64,000 nucleotides of DNA, taken from Algoriphagus aestuariicola (lineage in GTDB: Bacteria; Bacteroidota; Bacteroidia; Cytophagales; Cyclobacteriaceae). The notes under the pieces were generated by a model, which had not been told where the DNA came from, did not search any database, and saw only the letters and a list, made by a program, of their open reading frames with translations. Positions within the stretch are counted from its first letter, which is position 1, and each line of letters opens with the position of its first letter. This document shows positions 46,629 to 56,290 of the stretch, in pieces. The DNA lies in NCBI RefSeq assembly GCF_017254835.1, contig NZ_JAFKCW010000001.1, forward strand, positions 1,105,063-1,169,062, written 5' to 3'. The position numbers and the translations under genes are program-made.

Positions 46629-47797
46629 GTGATGGAGCGATCGTCCTTGCCAGCTTACTTGGGGGGGGCACCTGGGTATACTGCAGAACTCGACGATTCC
46701 AGGGCCTGTTGCCAAGATTGGGCTACCTTGTCATTTACCTCTTACATCTCGGGATGGGACTTTATTTTTACAACTATATCTCCCGGCATGGCGGTGACTC
46801 CCTGTTTTATTGGCAACTACCCAGCTATTTCGACTCGGATTTGCCGACTTGGATATCCGCTTACCGATACGGCGACCACTTTCTCCAATCCCTCAATTCT
46901 CCATGGGTTTGGGGAGGAGTAGGGTACATGGGGGGGACTTTCCTGTACAACTTTCTTTCTATGCTTGGAATCGGGTTGATCTATGAGAAGGTGTATGATA
47001 GTTTTGGCGGCAGCGAAGTCCCTGGGTGGCTGTTAGCGCTATGTGCGCTTTTGGTATGCCTGTCTCCCGGTTTGCATTTTTGGACCGGAGGCGTGTCAAA
47101 GGAGTCTTTGTTGGTATTGGCGCTGGCCTTGGTGTTCAGGTATTTTGAAGCAGTGGATGCCAAGTCTTTACTGTTGGTTTTCTTGGGCTTTTTTCTCGCA
47201 CTCCACACCCGATTGGTAGTTGGGATAATCTTGGCTATTCCCTGCTTTCTGCCGGTGTTTTCATGCACTTCCGTCTCACGAAGGCTGCGGCTTATTGTTT
47301 CTGGGATTGCAGGGTTGATGCTCTTGCAGGGATTTATATTCTTACGTTTTGCGCTTTTTGGGGAGGACGATGTAAGTATAGGTGCCATCAGGGAAGTCAG
47401 TGAGCAGCAGCTCGAGTTTTTGGGAGGTTTTGGCGCAGCATCGCAAATCGATTTTTCAGGAATGGGTTTTTTCGGACGTCTTTCCACCATCCTTTTTAGG
47501 CCCTTTCCTTGGGAAACCGCTGACATTCACAGCTTGGTCTATTCTTTGGAAAATACATTTCTGGTATTCGTACTTGTCGCTGGAGGAATTGTTTTGGTTT
47601 TGCTCGAAAGTAGGCCTCCAAGGACAGCCTTGGCCTTTTTTGCCATTTCCTTGGCGATGGTGATCATTTACACCTTCACTCTTAATAATTACGGGATCGT
47701 ATATAGGATGAAGTCTATTTTTTCGCCTTTTTTGTCCTTGCCTTTCATTTGGGCGATCTGTCGTGAAATTGCTGATAGAGGTAAGTTTAGTGCATAG
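46619..47797 (+). CDS. Second Wzy-like polysaccharide polymerase candidate
   Basis: 392 residues, about 10 transmembrane helices. SRHGGDSLFYWQLPSYF and LSPGLHFWTGGVSKESLL correspond to NFGGDSQGYW and LHFWSAGVGKDAI of the 41795 protein, so the two are paralogues. Two such genes in one locus may mean two polymers, two linkages, or one relic. Its start overlaps the upstream stop by 10 bp. Confidence 0.7.
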   Translation: MELGDGAIVLASLLGGGTWVYCRTRRFQGLLPRLGYLVIYLLHLGMGLYFYNYISRHGGDSLFYWQLPSYFDSDLPTWISAYRYGDHFLQSLNSPWVWGGVGYMGGTFLYNFLSMLGIGLIYEKVYDSFGGSEVPGWLLALCALLVCLSPGLHFWTGGVSKESLLVLALALVFRYFEAVDAKSLLLVFLGFFLALHTRLVVGIILAIPCFLPVFSCTSVSRRLRLIVSGIAGLMLLQGFIFLRFALFGEDDVSIGAIREVSEQQLEFLGGFGAASQIDFSGMGFFGRLSTILFRPFPWETADIHSLVYSLENTFLVFVLVAGGIVLVLLESRPPRTALAFFAISLAMVIIYTFTLNNYGIVYRMKSIFSPFLSLPFIWAICREIADRGKFSA

Positions 47798-47800
47798 GAT

Positions 47801-48820
47801 TTGACAGCAGCTAGAATTATTATTTCTCTGGATTTTGAACTTCATTGGGGGAGGTTTGACAAGTACGGTCTTACGCCAAACATGAAGTATTATCAAAACA
47901 CCTTGAATACGATCCCAAGGATTCTTTCGACGTTTGCAAAAAATGGCATACACGCCACTTGGGCCACTGTAGGCAGCTTGATGGCCGAAAGTCGGGAAGA
48001 ATGGGAGGAATATTGCCCCGGTCAGATTCCCGAATTCAAAAACAAAAAATACTCAGGCGTTCACTGGTACCGCAGTAGTGGGCAACAGGACCGAACTGGG
48101 CTTTTTGCCCCTCACTTGGTCAGTGAGATACTTGATTCTCCCAATCAAGAGTTGGGGTCCCATACCTTTACCCACTATTACACCGCTGTGGCGGGCGCTG
48201 ATGTCGACAGTTTTGCCCATGAGCTTCTGTCTTCAAAAAGAATCGCCAAGGATAAGTTCGGTGTGGATTTGAAGTCCCTTGTGTTTCCAAGAAACCAGTA
48301 CAGTCCGCGCTACCTGACCACTGCCTATGACGCTGGATTTGAAGTTGCAAGAATCAATCCTGTCGATTGGTTTTGGAAGGCCTCGGCTACAGATTCTTTT
48401 CTGAAGCGTATTTTTCGAACCGGCGACACGCTGATTCCCATCGGTCACAAAACGAGCTTTGGGCCTACCCAAGCCCGTGAGGGGGAAATTGTGGAGATCC
48501 CAGCATCGCGACTGCTCAGGCCATATCGGGAACATTCAGTGTTTAACGAGCAGAGAATTGCGAGGATCAAAACCGAGATTGACCACGCCTGTGCCCATGG
48601 GGAGGTGTACCACCTGTGGTGGCATCCGCATAATTTCGGGCATTTGCCGGAAGAAAATATAAAGGTATTGGGAAATTTGCTAAACTTCGTTCGGAACAAA
48701 ATCGAATCAGGACGGCTAGTCAGTCAAACGATGTATGAATTTGCAAACTCATTGGACAAAATTTCATCTCAAAGCAGGGAGGGAGCCTATTTTGGCGAGA
48801 CCAATAACAAAAGAGCCTAG
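47801..48820 (+). CDS. Polysaccharide deacetylase family protein
   Basis: 339 residues from a TTG start. NodB-type catalytic features: IIISLDFELHWG (Asp-first motif), THATWATVG-like HATWATVGSLM, and the metal site SHTFTHYY. A C-terminal VYHLWWHPHNFGH completes the His pattern. It probably removes N-acetyl groups from the polymer or an oligosaccharide intermediate. It has no signal peptide, so the site of action may be cytoplasmic or it may reach the periplasm another way. Confidence 0.88.
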   Translation: MTAARIIISLDFELHWGRFDKYGLTPNMKYYQNTLNTIPRILSTFAKNGIHATWATVGSLMAESREEWEEYCPGQIPEFKNKKYSGVHWYRSSGQQDRTGLFAPHLVSEILDSPNQELGSHTFTHYYTAVAGADVDSFAHELLSSKRIAKDKFGVDLKSLVFPRNQYSPRYLTTAYDAGFEVARINPVDWFWKASATDSFLKRIFRTGDTLIPIGHKTSFGPTQAREGEIVEIPASRLLRPYREHSVFNEQRIARIKTEIDHACAHGEVYHLWWHPHNFGHLPEENIKVLGNLLNFVRNKIESGRLVSQTMYEFANSLDKISSQSREGAYFGETNNKRA

Positions 48821-48821
48821 G

Positions 48822-49634
48822 ATGAAACCGGCGTTGTTAGTGGTAGTCTTGGTGGTGCTCTCTGCCAGTTCCTGTATCAGCAACAAGCGTATCACTTATC
48901 TCCAAAACCTACCTGGCAACCCCGAAATCGGCTTGAATGAATATATACCCTTTGCACAGGTCGATTACCAATATATCCTTCAGCCCTTTGACATCGTGGA
49001 TATTGATTTTGCCTCCTCTGACGAGGAATTGACCCAGGCCTTCGAATTTCAAGGCTCGAGGTCCATGCGCCAAGGTGGCGGAGGAGGAGGGGTCAGCGAC
49101 CTGTTCTACTTTACTGGATATTCTATTGATCAAATGGGATTTGTGGAGATCCCCAAATTGGGCAAGCTCAAGCTGGCCGGGCTGACGGAAGTGGAAGCCC
49201 AAAATGTGGTACAAGCGGAAATCAACAAGTTTTTCAAGGAGGAAGTATACGTCAAGCTAAGGATAGGAGGCATTAGGTTCACCGCACTCGGAGAATTTTC
49301 TAATACTGGCACCCAGATCATACTCAAGAACAGGGCGACAATTTTTGATGCGCTATCCGTTGCGGGGGAGTCCAACATCCTGGCCAAAAAAAACAAGTTG
49401 TTCATCATCCGGCAGTATGACAAGGGGACCAAAATACACCAAATCAACCTCAATGACCGTCAGCTGCTGGCTTCCCCCTACTATTTTATCCAACCCAACG
49501 ATATCCTTTACCTCGAGCCTATGGCGATACGCCAGTTTGGAAATGCGGAAAATCTGACCTCATCTCTAGGCTTGATTATCTCGGTGACTACGTCCATTAT
49601 CCTTATTGTAGCATTAGTGACAGACAACCTATGA
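48822..49634 (+). CDS. Wza-like polysaccharide export lipoprotein
   Basis: 270 residues from the ATG at 48822, which begins a lipoprotein signal peptide with lipobox SASSC (Cys about residue 18). The polysaccharide export domain begins at YILQPFDIVDIDF, and soluble SLBB-like segments follow (GFVEIPKLGKLKLAGLTEVEA, ALGEFSNTGTQI). A C-terminal hydrophobic helix is typical of outer-membrane export channels of this family. The next gene overlaps by 4 bp, as usual for wza-wzc pairs. Confidence 0.92.
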   Translation: MKPALLVVVLVVLSASSCISNKRITYLQNLPGNPEIGLNEYIPFAQVDYQYILQPFDIVDIDFASSDEELTQAFEFQGSRSMRQGGGGGGVSDLFYFTGYSIDQMGFVEIPKLGKLKLAGLTEVEAQNVVQAEINKFFKEEVYVKLRIGGIRFTALGEFSNTGTQIILKNRATIFDALSVAGESNILAKKNKLFIIRQYDKGTKIHQINLNDRQLLASPYYFIQPNDILYLEPMAIRQFGNAENLTSSLGLIISVTTSIILIVALVTDNL

Positions 49635-52084
49635 TAGACGGGAAGCAGGATTTTTCGAAGTTTCAGGATGAAGTCAAGCCGGTAGACATCAAGTACTACC
49701 TGATCAAGTATTCCAGGTATTGGCCTCTATATGTGACCAGCATATTCTTGGGACTCATCCTCACTTTCCTTTTTCACAGATATGCCGTGGAAAAGTATGA
49801 GGTTCAAGGCTCCATCTTGATCAAGCAAAACTCTAGTCCAGAAATGAAGATTTTGGACCGGTCAAATATTTTTTCCGGGATGTACAATTTAGAAAACGAC
49901 ATCCTCTTGCTGACGTCCAGAAACCTGGCGGAAGCTGCATTGAGCAAACTGCACTTCAACGTCACCTACTATGCATCCACCAATATCAAGGAGGTGGAGA
50001 TGTACGACCAGTCGCCCATCTATGTCGAGGTAGACCCCGACTTCCCGCAGATGGAAATGGGGGAGGTGACCTTTACCATGCTTTCGGATACCGAATTTAT
50101 CCTTACTCAGGAGGAGTCGGGATTTTTTGACTTTCTCAGCGCCAAGCCATCCGGCCCTGTTGATAGGGCTATTTTAAACCGGGCTTACAAATTTGACGAG
50201 CCAATCTCCTCCGAGAACAGTCGCTTTACCATACGGAAAACCAAGCATCTCAAGGCAGGAGACAAACTTTCCTTCGTCATCCACAATCCGGTACAGATCG
50301 CAGATAGTTACGCCGCGGCGCTTATGGTGAGACCGGTTACTTCCTACGGTACGGTATTACAAATATCCATGGTGACCACCGTAGTGGACAAGGGTAGGGA
50401 CTACGTCAATGCCTTGATGGATTCCTACATCGAGTATAACCTGAAGGAAAAAAACCAGATGACCGAAAACACGATCGCTTTCTTGAAGAAGCAATTGTTT
50501 GTCGTGGAAGACTCGCTCAAGTCAGTGGAAAGGAAGATGCTCAACTTCAAGGTGAACAACAAACTCCTCGATATCAATTCGGAATTTGGTGGAGTCTTAG
50601 GCAATATTCAAAACCTGGAAGCCCAGATTCAGGTGGTGGACTTTCAGTTAAACTACTATCGGTCGCTGAAAAAATATCTGGAGGAGAAGGGCAGGGACTA
50701 TTCGGATATTCTCGCTCCCTCTCTCGTAGGCATAGAGGATGGCACGCTCAATAGCCTCATCGGCTCGCTCATTGATATCTCCCTTCAGCGCAGAAGACTG
50801 CTTGCGGTGGTCAATGAAAACCATCCCAATGTGGCTGAGCTGGATGAGCAAATCGCAAAACTGAGGGAGAATATCTTTGAAAATATCAAAAATCTCGTAG
50901 AGAACACGGAAAATAGAAAGGCCCAGGCATTGGCCAAGCTGGAGGATGAGGGGCTGGAATTTTCCAAACTTCCTCAGGCGGAATCAGACTTTATGAGCCT
51001 GAACAGGGAGTTTAAGCTGCGGGAAAACCTCTACAATTATCTTTTGGAAAAGCAGGCAGAGGCCGAGATCGCCAAAGCGTCGAATATCTCGGACAATTCC
51101 ATTCTTGACCGTGCAAGAAGGGGAAGCCAGATCTTTCCAAAAAAATCGCAGAACTATGGAATGGCCTTTGGCTTGGGGCTGGCCGTTCCCCTGGTCTTAT
51201 TGCTGCTCTATCACTATTTGAACAACAAAATCGTTGACCAAGTCCAACTAAAAAACGTTCTCCGGATACCTTTGCTGGGTACAATAGGGTTCAGCACCAA
51301 AGACACCAACCTACTGGTGCAAGAGCATCCCAAGTCCATGGTTTCCGAATCCTTCAGATCGCTGAGATCGGCCCTCTATTATATTTCCAGTGAGAAGGCC
51401 TGCAAAAAGATCCTCGTGACGTCCTCGGTTTCGGGTGAGGGAAAGACATTTGTCAGTATCAACTTGGCTTCCGCGATAGCGATGAGTGGGAAAAAGACTG
51501 TGTTGATAGGCTTGGATTTGAGACGCCCAAAAATCTCGGAATATCTGGGTGTGGAAAACACCGTCGGACTTTCTAACTATTTGGTAGGTAAGGCCGAGCG
51601 TGAGGACATCGTTGTCAAAACTGGATTCGACCAATTGTATATCGTTCCCTCCGGTACCGTTCCCCCCAATCCAGCTGAGCTCCTGCTCAAAGATAAAATG
51701 GACGAATTCATCAAATCTCTCGAGTCGGAGTTTGAAGTAGTGATCATGGATACCCCGCCTATAGGCTTGGTATCCGAGACCATGGATTTGATGCGGTTTT
51801 CGGACGTTAACCTGTATATCATCCGTCAGGATTTTACACACAAGAGATACCTTTTGATGATCAACGACCTATTTGTCAACGATCAGGTGGACAATATCTA
51901 TGCGGTATTCAACGGGATGAAGGCAGGTTTGGACGTTTACGATTTTGGCGGATACAACTATGGATACGGCTACAATTACTCCTATATGCGAAAGAGTGAG
52001 TACTCGGGCTCTTACTATAATACCGAAGAAGGCGAAAGACCGAGCGGATGGCTAAGCCGACTGCTATCACGCTTTCGGGTTTAG
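49631..52084 (+). CDS. Wzc-like polysaccharide co-polymerase/tyrosine autokinase
   Basis: 817 residues. An N-terminal membrane segment (about 35-55), a long periplasmic coiled-coil region with Wzz and GNVR-like parts, and a second membrane helix near residue 510. A BY-kinase domain follows with Walker A SVSGEGKTF (Lys605), Walker A' LIGLDLRRP and Walker B VIMDTPPIG. The C-terminus is Tyr-rich (YDFGGYNYGYGYNYSYM), the expected autophosphorylation cluster. Together with Wza it controls chain length and export. Last gene of the locus. Confidence 0.94.
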   Translation: MIDGKQDFSKFQDEVKPVDIKYYLIKYSRYWPLYVTSIFLGLILTFLFHRYAVEKYEVQGSILIKQNSSPEMKILDRSNIFSGMYNLENDILLLTSRNLAEAALSKLHFNVTYYASTNIKEVEMYDQSPIYVEVDPDFPQMEMGEVTFTMLSDTEFILTQEESGFFDFLSAKPSGPVDRAILNRAYKFDEPISSENSRFTIRKTKHLKAGDKLSFVIHNPVQIADSYAAALMVRPVTSYGTVLQISMVTTVVDKGRDYVNALMDSYIEYNLKEKNQMTENTIAFLKKQLFVVEDSLKSVERKMLNFKVNNKLLDINSEFGGVLGNIQNLEAQIQVVDFQLNYYRSLKKYLEEKGRDYSDILAPSLVGIEDGTLNSLIGSLIDISLQRRRLLAVVNENHPNVAELDEQIAKLRENIFENIKNLVENTENRKAQALAKLEDEGLEFSKLPQAESDFMSLNREFKLRENLYNYLLEKQAEAEIAKASNISDNSILDRARRGSQIFPKKSQNYGMAFGLGLAVPLVLLLLYHYLNNKIVDQVQLKNVLRIPLLGTIGFSTKDTNLLVQEHPKSMVSESFRSLRSALYYISSEKACKKILVTSSVSGEGKTFVSINLASAIAMSGKKTVLIGLDLRRPKISEYLGVENTVGLSNYLVGKAEREDIVVKTGFDQLYIVPSGTVPPNPAELLLKDKMDEFIKSLESEFEVVIMDTPPIGLVSETMDLMRFSDVNLYIIRQDFTHKRYLLMINDLFVNDQVDNIYAVFNGMKAGLDVYDFGGYNYGYGYNYSYMRKSEYSGSYYNTEEGERPSGWLSRLLSRFRV

Positions 52085-52342
52085 ACTTTTTATTCAGTAT
52101 TAGATCTTTATTTATGGGATCCGCCATCCTGTTTTGTTTTTGGCGAAGCTTTTAGAACTTTTTTTGAGTTGAAAATTGCTGTTACGAGGTAATTCCCACT
52201 TGATTCTCGAGGTACATCCTGGATCCTTAATAGTAAATTCTCAACAAAGTGCTAGACGAGCTCAGCATTGCCTTTCTGAGTTTGTGGAAAGAGCTTGAAG
52301 TTTAGGCTTGGTAATGGTTTGCTTGTAATGAAGTAATAGTAT

Positions 52343-53605
52343 CTAGTCCTCCCGATACGACCCATATACCGCATCCCGGAATCTTTTATGTACTTGGCCG
52401 GCAAAGGGCATGACCTGGACAAATAACACAGCTGTCAGTTCATTCTCTGGGTCCACCCAAAAGAGGGTGCTGGCCGCTCCATCCCAGAAAAACTCACCCA
52501 CGACACCCATATTTTCCTCAGGCGAAGCCGGCTCCCGAAGGCGTACCGCAAAGTCAATCCCAAACCCTACTTGGCCCTTGCTGGGGAGCCACATCCTTTC
52601 GGTGATGTTTTCATCGAGCTGACTGGTTGCCATCAGCTTCACCGTCTCTGGCTTGAGTATGGTCGTGCCCTTATACGTTCCCCCATTTACCAGCATTTGG
52701 GCAAACTTCATGTAATCATCCACGGTGGAGGTCAACCCAAATCCTCCAGGAGTAAGGGGCCACTCTTGGGTATTAAAGGAGTGGGCTAGTGAGTCTGGCA
52801 CTTGGCTGAGGCTACCATCCTGCTCTTTTCTGTAGACCGCAGAAATCCTGTCCCGGTCTCCTTCAGGCACAAAATACCTACTCTCTTTCATACCCAGTGG
52901 ATCCAACACATTTTCCCTCACATACTCCCCATAGGGTTTACCCGAGATCCTTTCCACCAAAAATGCCTGTACGTCAACGGACGGCCCATAGGCCCACTGA
53001 GTGCCCGGCTGAAACATGAGAGGTACTTTTCCCATTTTCTCAGCCATCTGGACTAGCGTATTATTTCTGTTGCCCGCATCCGCTGCCTTTACTAATTCTC
53101 CCAAACCCGGCTGATTGGGGTCAATGGCAAAGCCCGCGGTATGGCGGGTGATATCGCGGATAGTGATGGGCCGAGCCAGTGGTTCAAGCTTGATCTCTCC
53201 TGTAATTGAGTCCACGCCGGCAAAGACCTGCATGTCCGCAAATTCGGGGGCGTACTTTTCCAGGGGATCGTCCAGTTGGAAAGCCCCCTTTTCATACAGG
53301 GTCATCAAGGCTACTCCGGTTACCGGCTTGGTCATGGAATAGATGATGGCAATGGTATTGCGATCCATGGGGTTCTGTGCTTCACGGTCTGCGAATCCTT
53401 CGGCCTTGAAATAAACCTCCTCACCCTTTTCATAGATCAGGGCTGAGACTCCAGCCACCATGCCGCTTTCCACCATGTCTGTCAGCGCAGAGTCCAATCG
53501 GGATTTAGCGGCGTCTGTGACTATTCCGGTTTCTTGTTTTACCGGCGCGCTACACGCCAGGACACATGCCGATAGGAGGAAGATCAAGAAGTTTGGGGAT
53601 TTCAT
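52343..53605 (-). CDS. Serine hydrolase (class C beta-lactamase/esterase type) lipoprotein
   Basis: 420 residues. A lipoprotein signal (LLSACVLACSAP) precedes a beta-lactamase fold with the catalytic Ser90 in YSMTK (SxxK, Lys93) and a YGPS second motif at Tyr206. Such proteins act in the periplasm as esterases, peptidases or transesterases; true beta-lactamase activity is not implied. It ends about 260 bp from wzc on the opposite strand. Confidence 0.9.
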   Translation of the reverse strand: MKSPNFLIFLLSACVLACSAPVKQETGIVTDAAKSRLDSALTDMVESGMVAGVSALIYEKGEEVYFKAEGFADREAQNPMDRNTIAIIYSMTKPVTGVALMTLYEKGAFQLDDPLEKYAPEFADMQVFAGVDSITGEIKLEPLARPITIRDITRHTAGFAIDPNQPGLGELVKAADAGNRNNTLVQMAEKMGKVPLMFQPGTQWAYGPSVDVQAFLVERISGKPYGEYVRENVLDPLGMKESRYFVPEGDRDRISAVYRKEQDGSLSQVPDSLAHSFNTQEWPLTPGGFGLTSTVDDYMKFAQMLVNGGTYKGTTILKPETVKLMATSQLDENITERMWLPSKGQVGFGIDFAVRLREPASPEENMGVVGEFFWDGAASTLFWVDPENELTAVLFVQVMPFAGQVHKRFRDAVYGSYRED

Positions 53606-53835
53606 AATGGAGCTGAGGTCAATGGGTTTGAAATAAGCGTATTGCTGTAGCTTAAATATAGAAAAGTCAAGGTCAACTATTCAAAAAAGGGCTCGGAGAT
53701 TGAGTGGGAATTGCTTAGTAATCCATTGAAAATGAAAGCGTGTCGCGCCTGTAGATGATTGGCAATTTAGGTGGAAATGTATGGTTGGCAGGCTCCAAAA
53801 TACCCGCTTTGCCTTAGCTGGATTCTTTTGTCTGC

Positions 53836-54216
53836 CTATTTTTCAACCAGCTCTTTTTCCGCTTTGAATATTCGCTCCCGATGCTGAATTCCCCATTCTG
53901 CGAGTGCTTTGAATACCGGATCCAGGGAATGGCCGTAGTCGGTCAGGGAATATTCCACAGTCACGGGGAAGGTGTCATGGATTGTGCGCTTGACTAGTTT
54001 GTTGGCTTCCAATTCCCGAAGTTCCTTGGAGAGCATGCGGTCGGTGATCTTCGGGATCTCCTTGGCTATCTGCCCGAACCGTTTGTTTCCAAATTGGAGG
54101 GAGATCAAAATGGGCAACTTCCACTTTCCATTCAGGACATAGAGGGCATCGGTGACCGGCTGTATCAAGCGCATACAGTTGGCGTGTGTCTTGGGTAGAT
54201 CGAGTGGGTTTTCCAT
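53836..54216 (-). CDS. HxlR family transcriptional regulator
   Basis: 126 residues from the ATG at 54216. The winged-helix core NGKWKLPILISL, FGNKRFGQIAKEIPKITDRMLSKELRELE and a VEYSLTDYGHSL wing match HxlR proteins. A Cys in the N-terminal region (HANCMRL) corresponds to the redox/electrophile-sensing cysteine of YodB-type regulators. It is divergent from the doxX-like gene, with three operator-like palindromes between them, so it probably represses both. Confidence 0.92.
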   Translation of the reverse strand: MENPLDLPKTHANCMRLIQPVTDALYVLNGKWKLPILISLQFGNKRFGQIAKEIPKITDRMLSKELRELEANKLVKRTIHDTFPVTVEYSLTDYGHSLDPVFKALAEWGIQHRERIFKAEKELVEK

Positions 54217-54230
54217 GGGATTGTGATTTA

Positions 54231-54281
54231 CTATACTCAAGTATAGTACTATACAAGGGTATAGTACTTACAAATGTATAG
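54231..54281. promoter_or_regulatory. Three operator-like palindromes between hxlR-type and doxX-like genes
   Basis: CTATAC-N4-GTATAG (54231-54246) and TACTATAC-N4-GTATAGTA (54247-54266) are perfect palindromes. A third, weaker box TAC-N4-GTATAG (54269-54281) follows. Centres are about 18 and 17 bp apart. The pattern fits binding sites of dimeric HxlR proteins. Confidence 0.75.
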
Positions 54282-54323
54282 CAAAAATACCGAGGTTTGA
54301 GCGGTAATCAAAACAAAAATCCC

Positions 54324-54704
54324 ATGAATAAGAACAAGATTATTTTCTGGACCACCACTGCCATCGTATCGGGGATGATGCTATTTAGCGGATTCCTTTA
54401 CCTGACAAGCCCTGATTTGAAGGCTGCATTTGTCCATCTGGGCTTTCCGGACTATTTCCGCATCGAATTGGGCTTGGCCAAACTCATTGGAGCCTTGACT
54501 CTCCTCATCCCCGTCACGCCCTACATCCTGAGGCTGTTTGCCTACTTCGGGTTTGGCTTGACATTTATCTCGGCTATAGTTGCCCACTTCGCATCTGGAG
54601 ATCCGCTTAGTGTAGTAATTCCACCCTTTATTTTCTTGGCGCTACTGCTAGTCTCCTATACTTATTGGGGAAAAACTGAGGAAAAGAAAGCGGTGTTTGC
54701 TTAA
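54324..54704 (+). CDS. DoxX-like membrane protein
   Basis: 126 residues from the ATG at 54324. Four transmembrane helices and the segment ELGLAKLIGALTLLIPVTP fit the DoxX-like family, small membrane proteins tied to quinone or thiol-oxidative stress. Divergent from the HxlR regulator, which suggests control by electrophile or quinone stress (inference). Confidence 0.88.
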   Translation: MNKNKIIFWTTTAIVSGMMLFSGFLYLTSPDLKAAFVHLGFPDYFRIELGLAKLIGALTLLIPVTPYILRLFAYFGFGLTFISAIVAHFASGDPLSVVIPPFIFLALLLVSYTYWGKTEEKKAVFA

Positions 54705-54793
54705 GCAGTAAGAGCTTGTCTCGAAGGTCTAATTTCTGTCTGCTTGAGTCTTCAATATTAGGATAGATGAAAATTAGCTGTGAAAGGGTTCTG

Positions 54794-54845
54794 TTCGCTG
54801 GCAAACCATCAAATCGATAAATTACCTTGGAGGTTTGCCAGCGAA
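54794..54845. repeat. 14-bp inverted repeat at left edge of island D
   Basis: Arms TTCGCTGGCAAACC and GGTTTGCCAGCGAA are perfect complements around a 24-nt loop. The right arm carries TTTGCCAGC, the same sequence that ends each tandem unit of island D. It could terminate the doxX transcript or be an end signal of the repeat. Confidence 0.75.
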
Positions 54846-54870
54846 ATACCAAATAAAATAAGTGCGGTTT

Positions 54871-56262
54871 GGGCCAGCGTCCAGCCCCGTGCGGTAGGAG
54901 CTTTGGCAAATCTTGATTTTTTGGTCCTTTTGGATCAAGCCAAAAGGACATAGAAAAAGAATCGACGAAGATTTCTCGACGGGTTAATAGATAAGGTTAC
55001 AAGTCTGGCCTAATTTTCAATGATGCTGACATCAGGGATGAATCTCCACATCATGATTCTACGCCAGCGCTTAAATTCTTGTATTGTTTCTCCTACCAGG
55101 GGTTAAAACCCATGGCTGTCGACCTTCGATCCATACTGGTTCAGATACTGATTCAGACCTCAACAAGATCCCTAAATGCTAGCTTCCCACCGTCACGGTC
55201 AGAGCTCCAAAAGCCTACAAGGCCGATTACCGCGTTTAACCCAATTAAACGCCTCAGAAAGATCTGCAACAGAAGAGTTTCCAACTTGGCACAAAATTCA
55301 AAAGGGATAGGCGCGAGGGGAGGATTTGCCAGCGGGCCAGCGTCCAGCCCCGTGCGGTAGGAGCTTTGGCAAATCTTGATTTTTTGGTCCTTTTGGATCA
55401 AGCCAAAAGGACATAGAAAAAGAATCGACGAAGATTTCTCAGACGGGTTAATAGATAAGGTTACAAGTCTGGCCTAATTTTCAATGATGCTGACATCAGG
55501 GATGAATCTCCACATCATGATTCTACGCCAGCGCTTAAATTCTTGTATTGTTTCTCCTACCAGGGGTTAAAACCCATGGCTATCGACCTTCGATCCATAC
55601 TGGTTCAGATACTGATTCAGACCTTAACAAGATCCCTAAATACTAGCTTCCCACCGTCACGGTCAGAGCTCCAAAAGCCTACAAGGCCGATTACCGCGTT
55701 TAACTCAAATAAACGCGTCAGAAAGATCTGCAACTGAAGAGTTGCCAACTTGGCACAAAATTCAAAAGGGAAAGGCGCGAGGGGAGGATTTGCCAGCGGG
55801 CCAGCGTCCAGCCCCGTGCGGTAGGAGCTTTGGCAAATCTTGATTTTTTGGTCCTTTTGGATCAAGCCAAAAGGACATAGTAAAAGAATCGAAGAAGATT
55901 TCTCAGACGGGTTAATAGATAAGGTTACAAGCCTGGCCTAATTTTCCATGGTGCTGGCATCAGGGATGAATCTCCACATCATGATTCTACGCCAGCGCTT
56001 AAATTCTTGAATTGTTTCTCCTACCAGGGGTTAAAACCCATGGCTGTCGACCTTCGATCCATACTGGTTCAGATACTGATTCAGACCTTAACAAGATCCC
56101 TAAATACTAGCTTCCCACCGTCACGGTCAGAGCTCCAAAAGCCTACAAGGCCGATTACCGCGTTTAACTCAAATAAACGCGTCAGAAAGATCTGCAAACT
56201 GAAGAGTTTCCAACTTGGCACAAAATTTAAAAGGGATAGGCGCGGTGGCAGGATTTGCCAGC
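54871..56262. repeat. Island D: three tandem 464-bp repeat units
   Basis: Units at 54871-55333, 55334-55797 and 55798-56262 are about 95% identical by eye. Each begins GGGCCAGCGTCCAGCC and ends TTTGCCAGC. Each has a 10-bp perfect hairpin GTCCTTTTGG-atcaag-CCAAAAGGAC (54924-54949, 55387-55412, 55851-55876). Open frames repeat exactly with the DNA and are rejected as genes. No gene in the island. Confidence 0.92.
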
Positions 56263-56290
56263 AAAATAGTGAGAGAAACAAATGGCCTTG

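Noticed and set aside
52410-53342. Plus-strand frames opposite the serine hydrolase
   Set aside because: The minus-strand frame has the SxxK and YGP motifs; the others are shadows.
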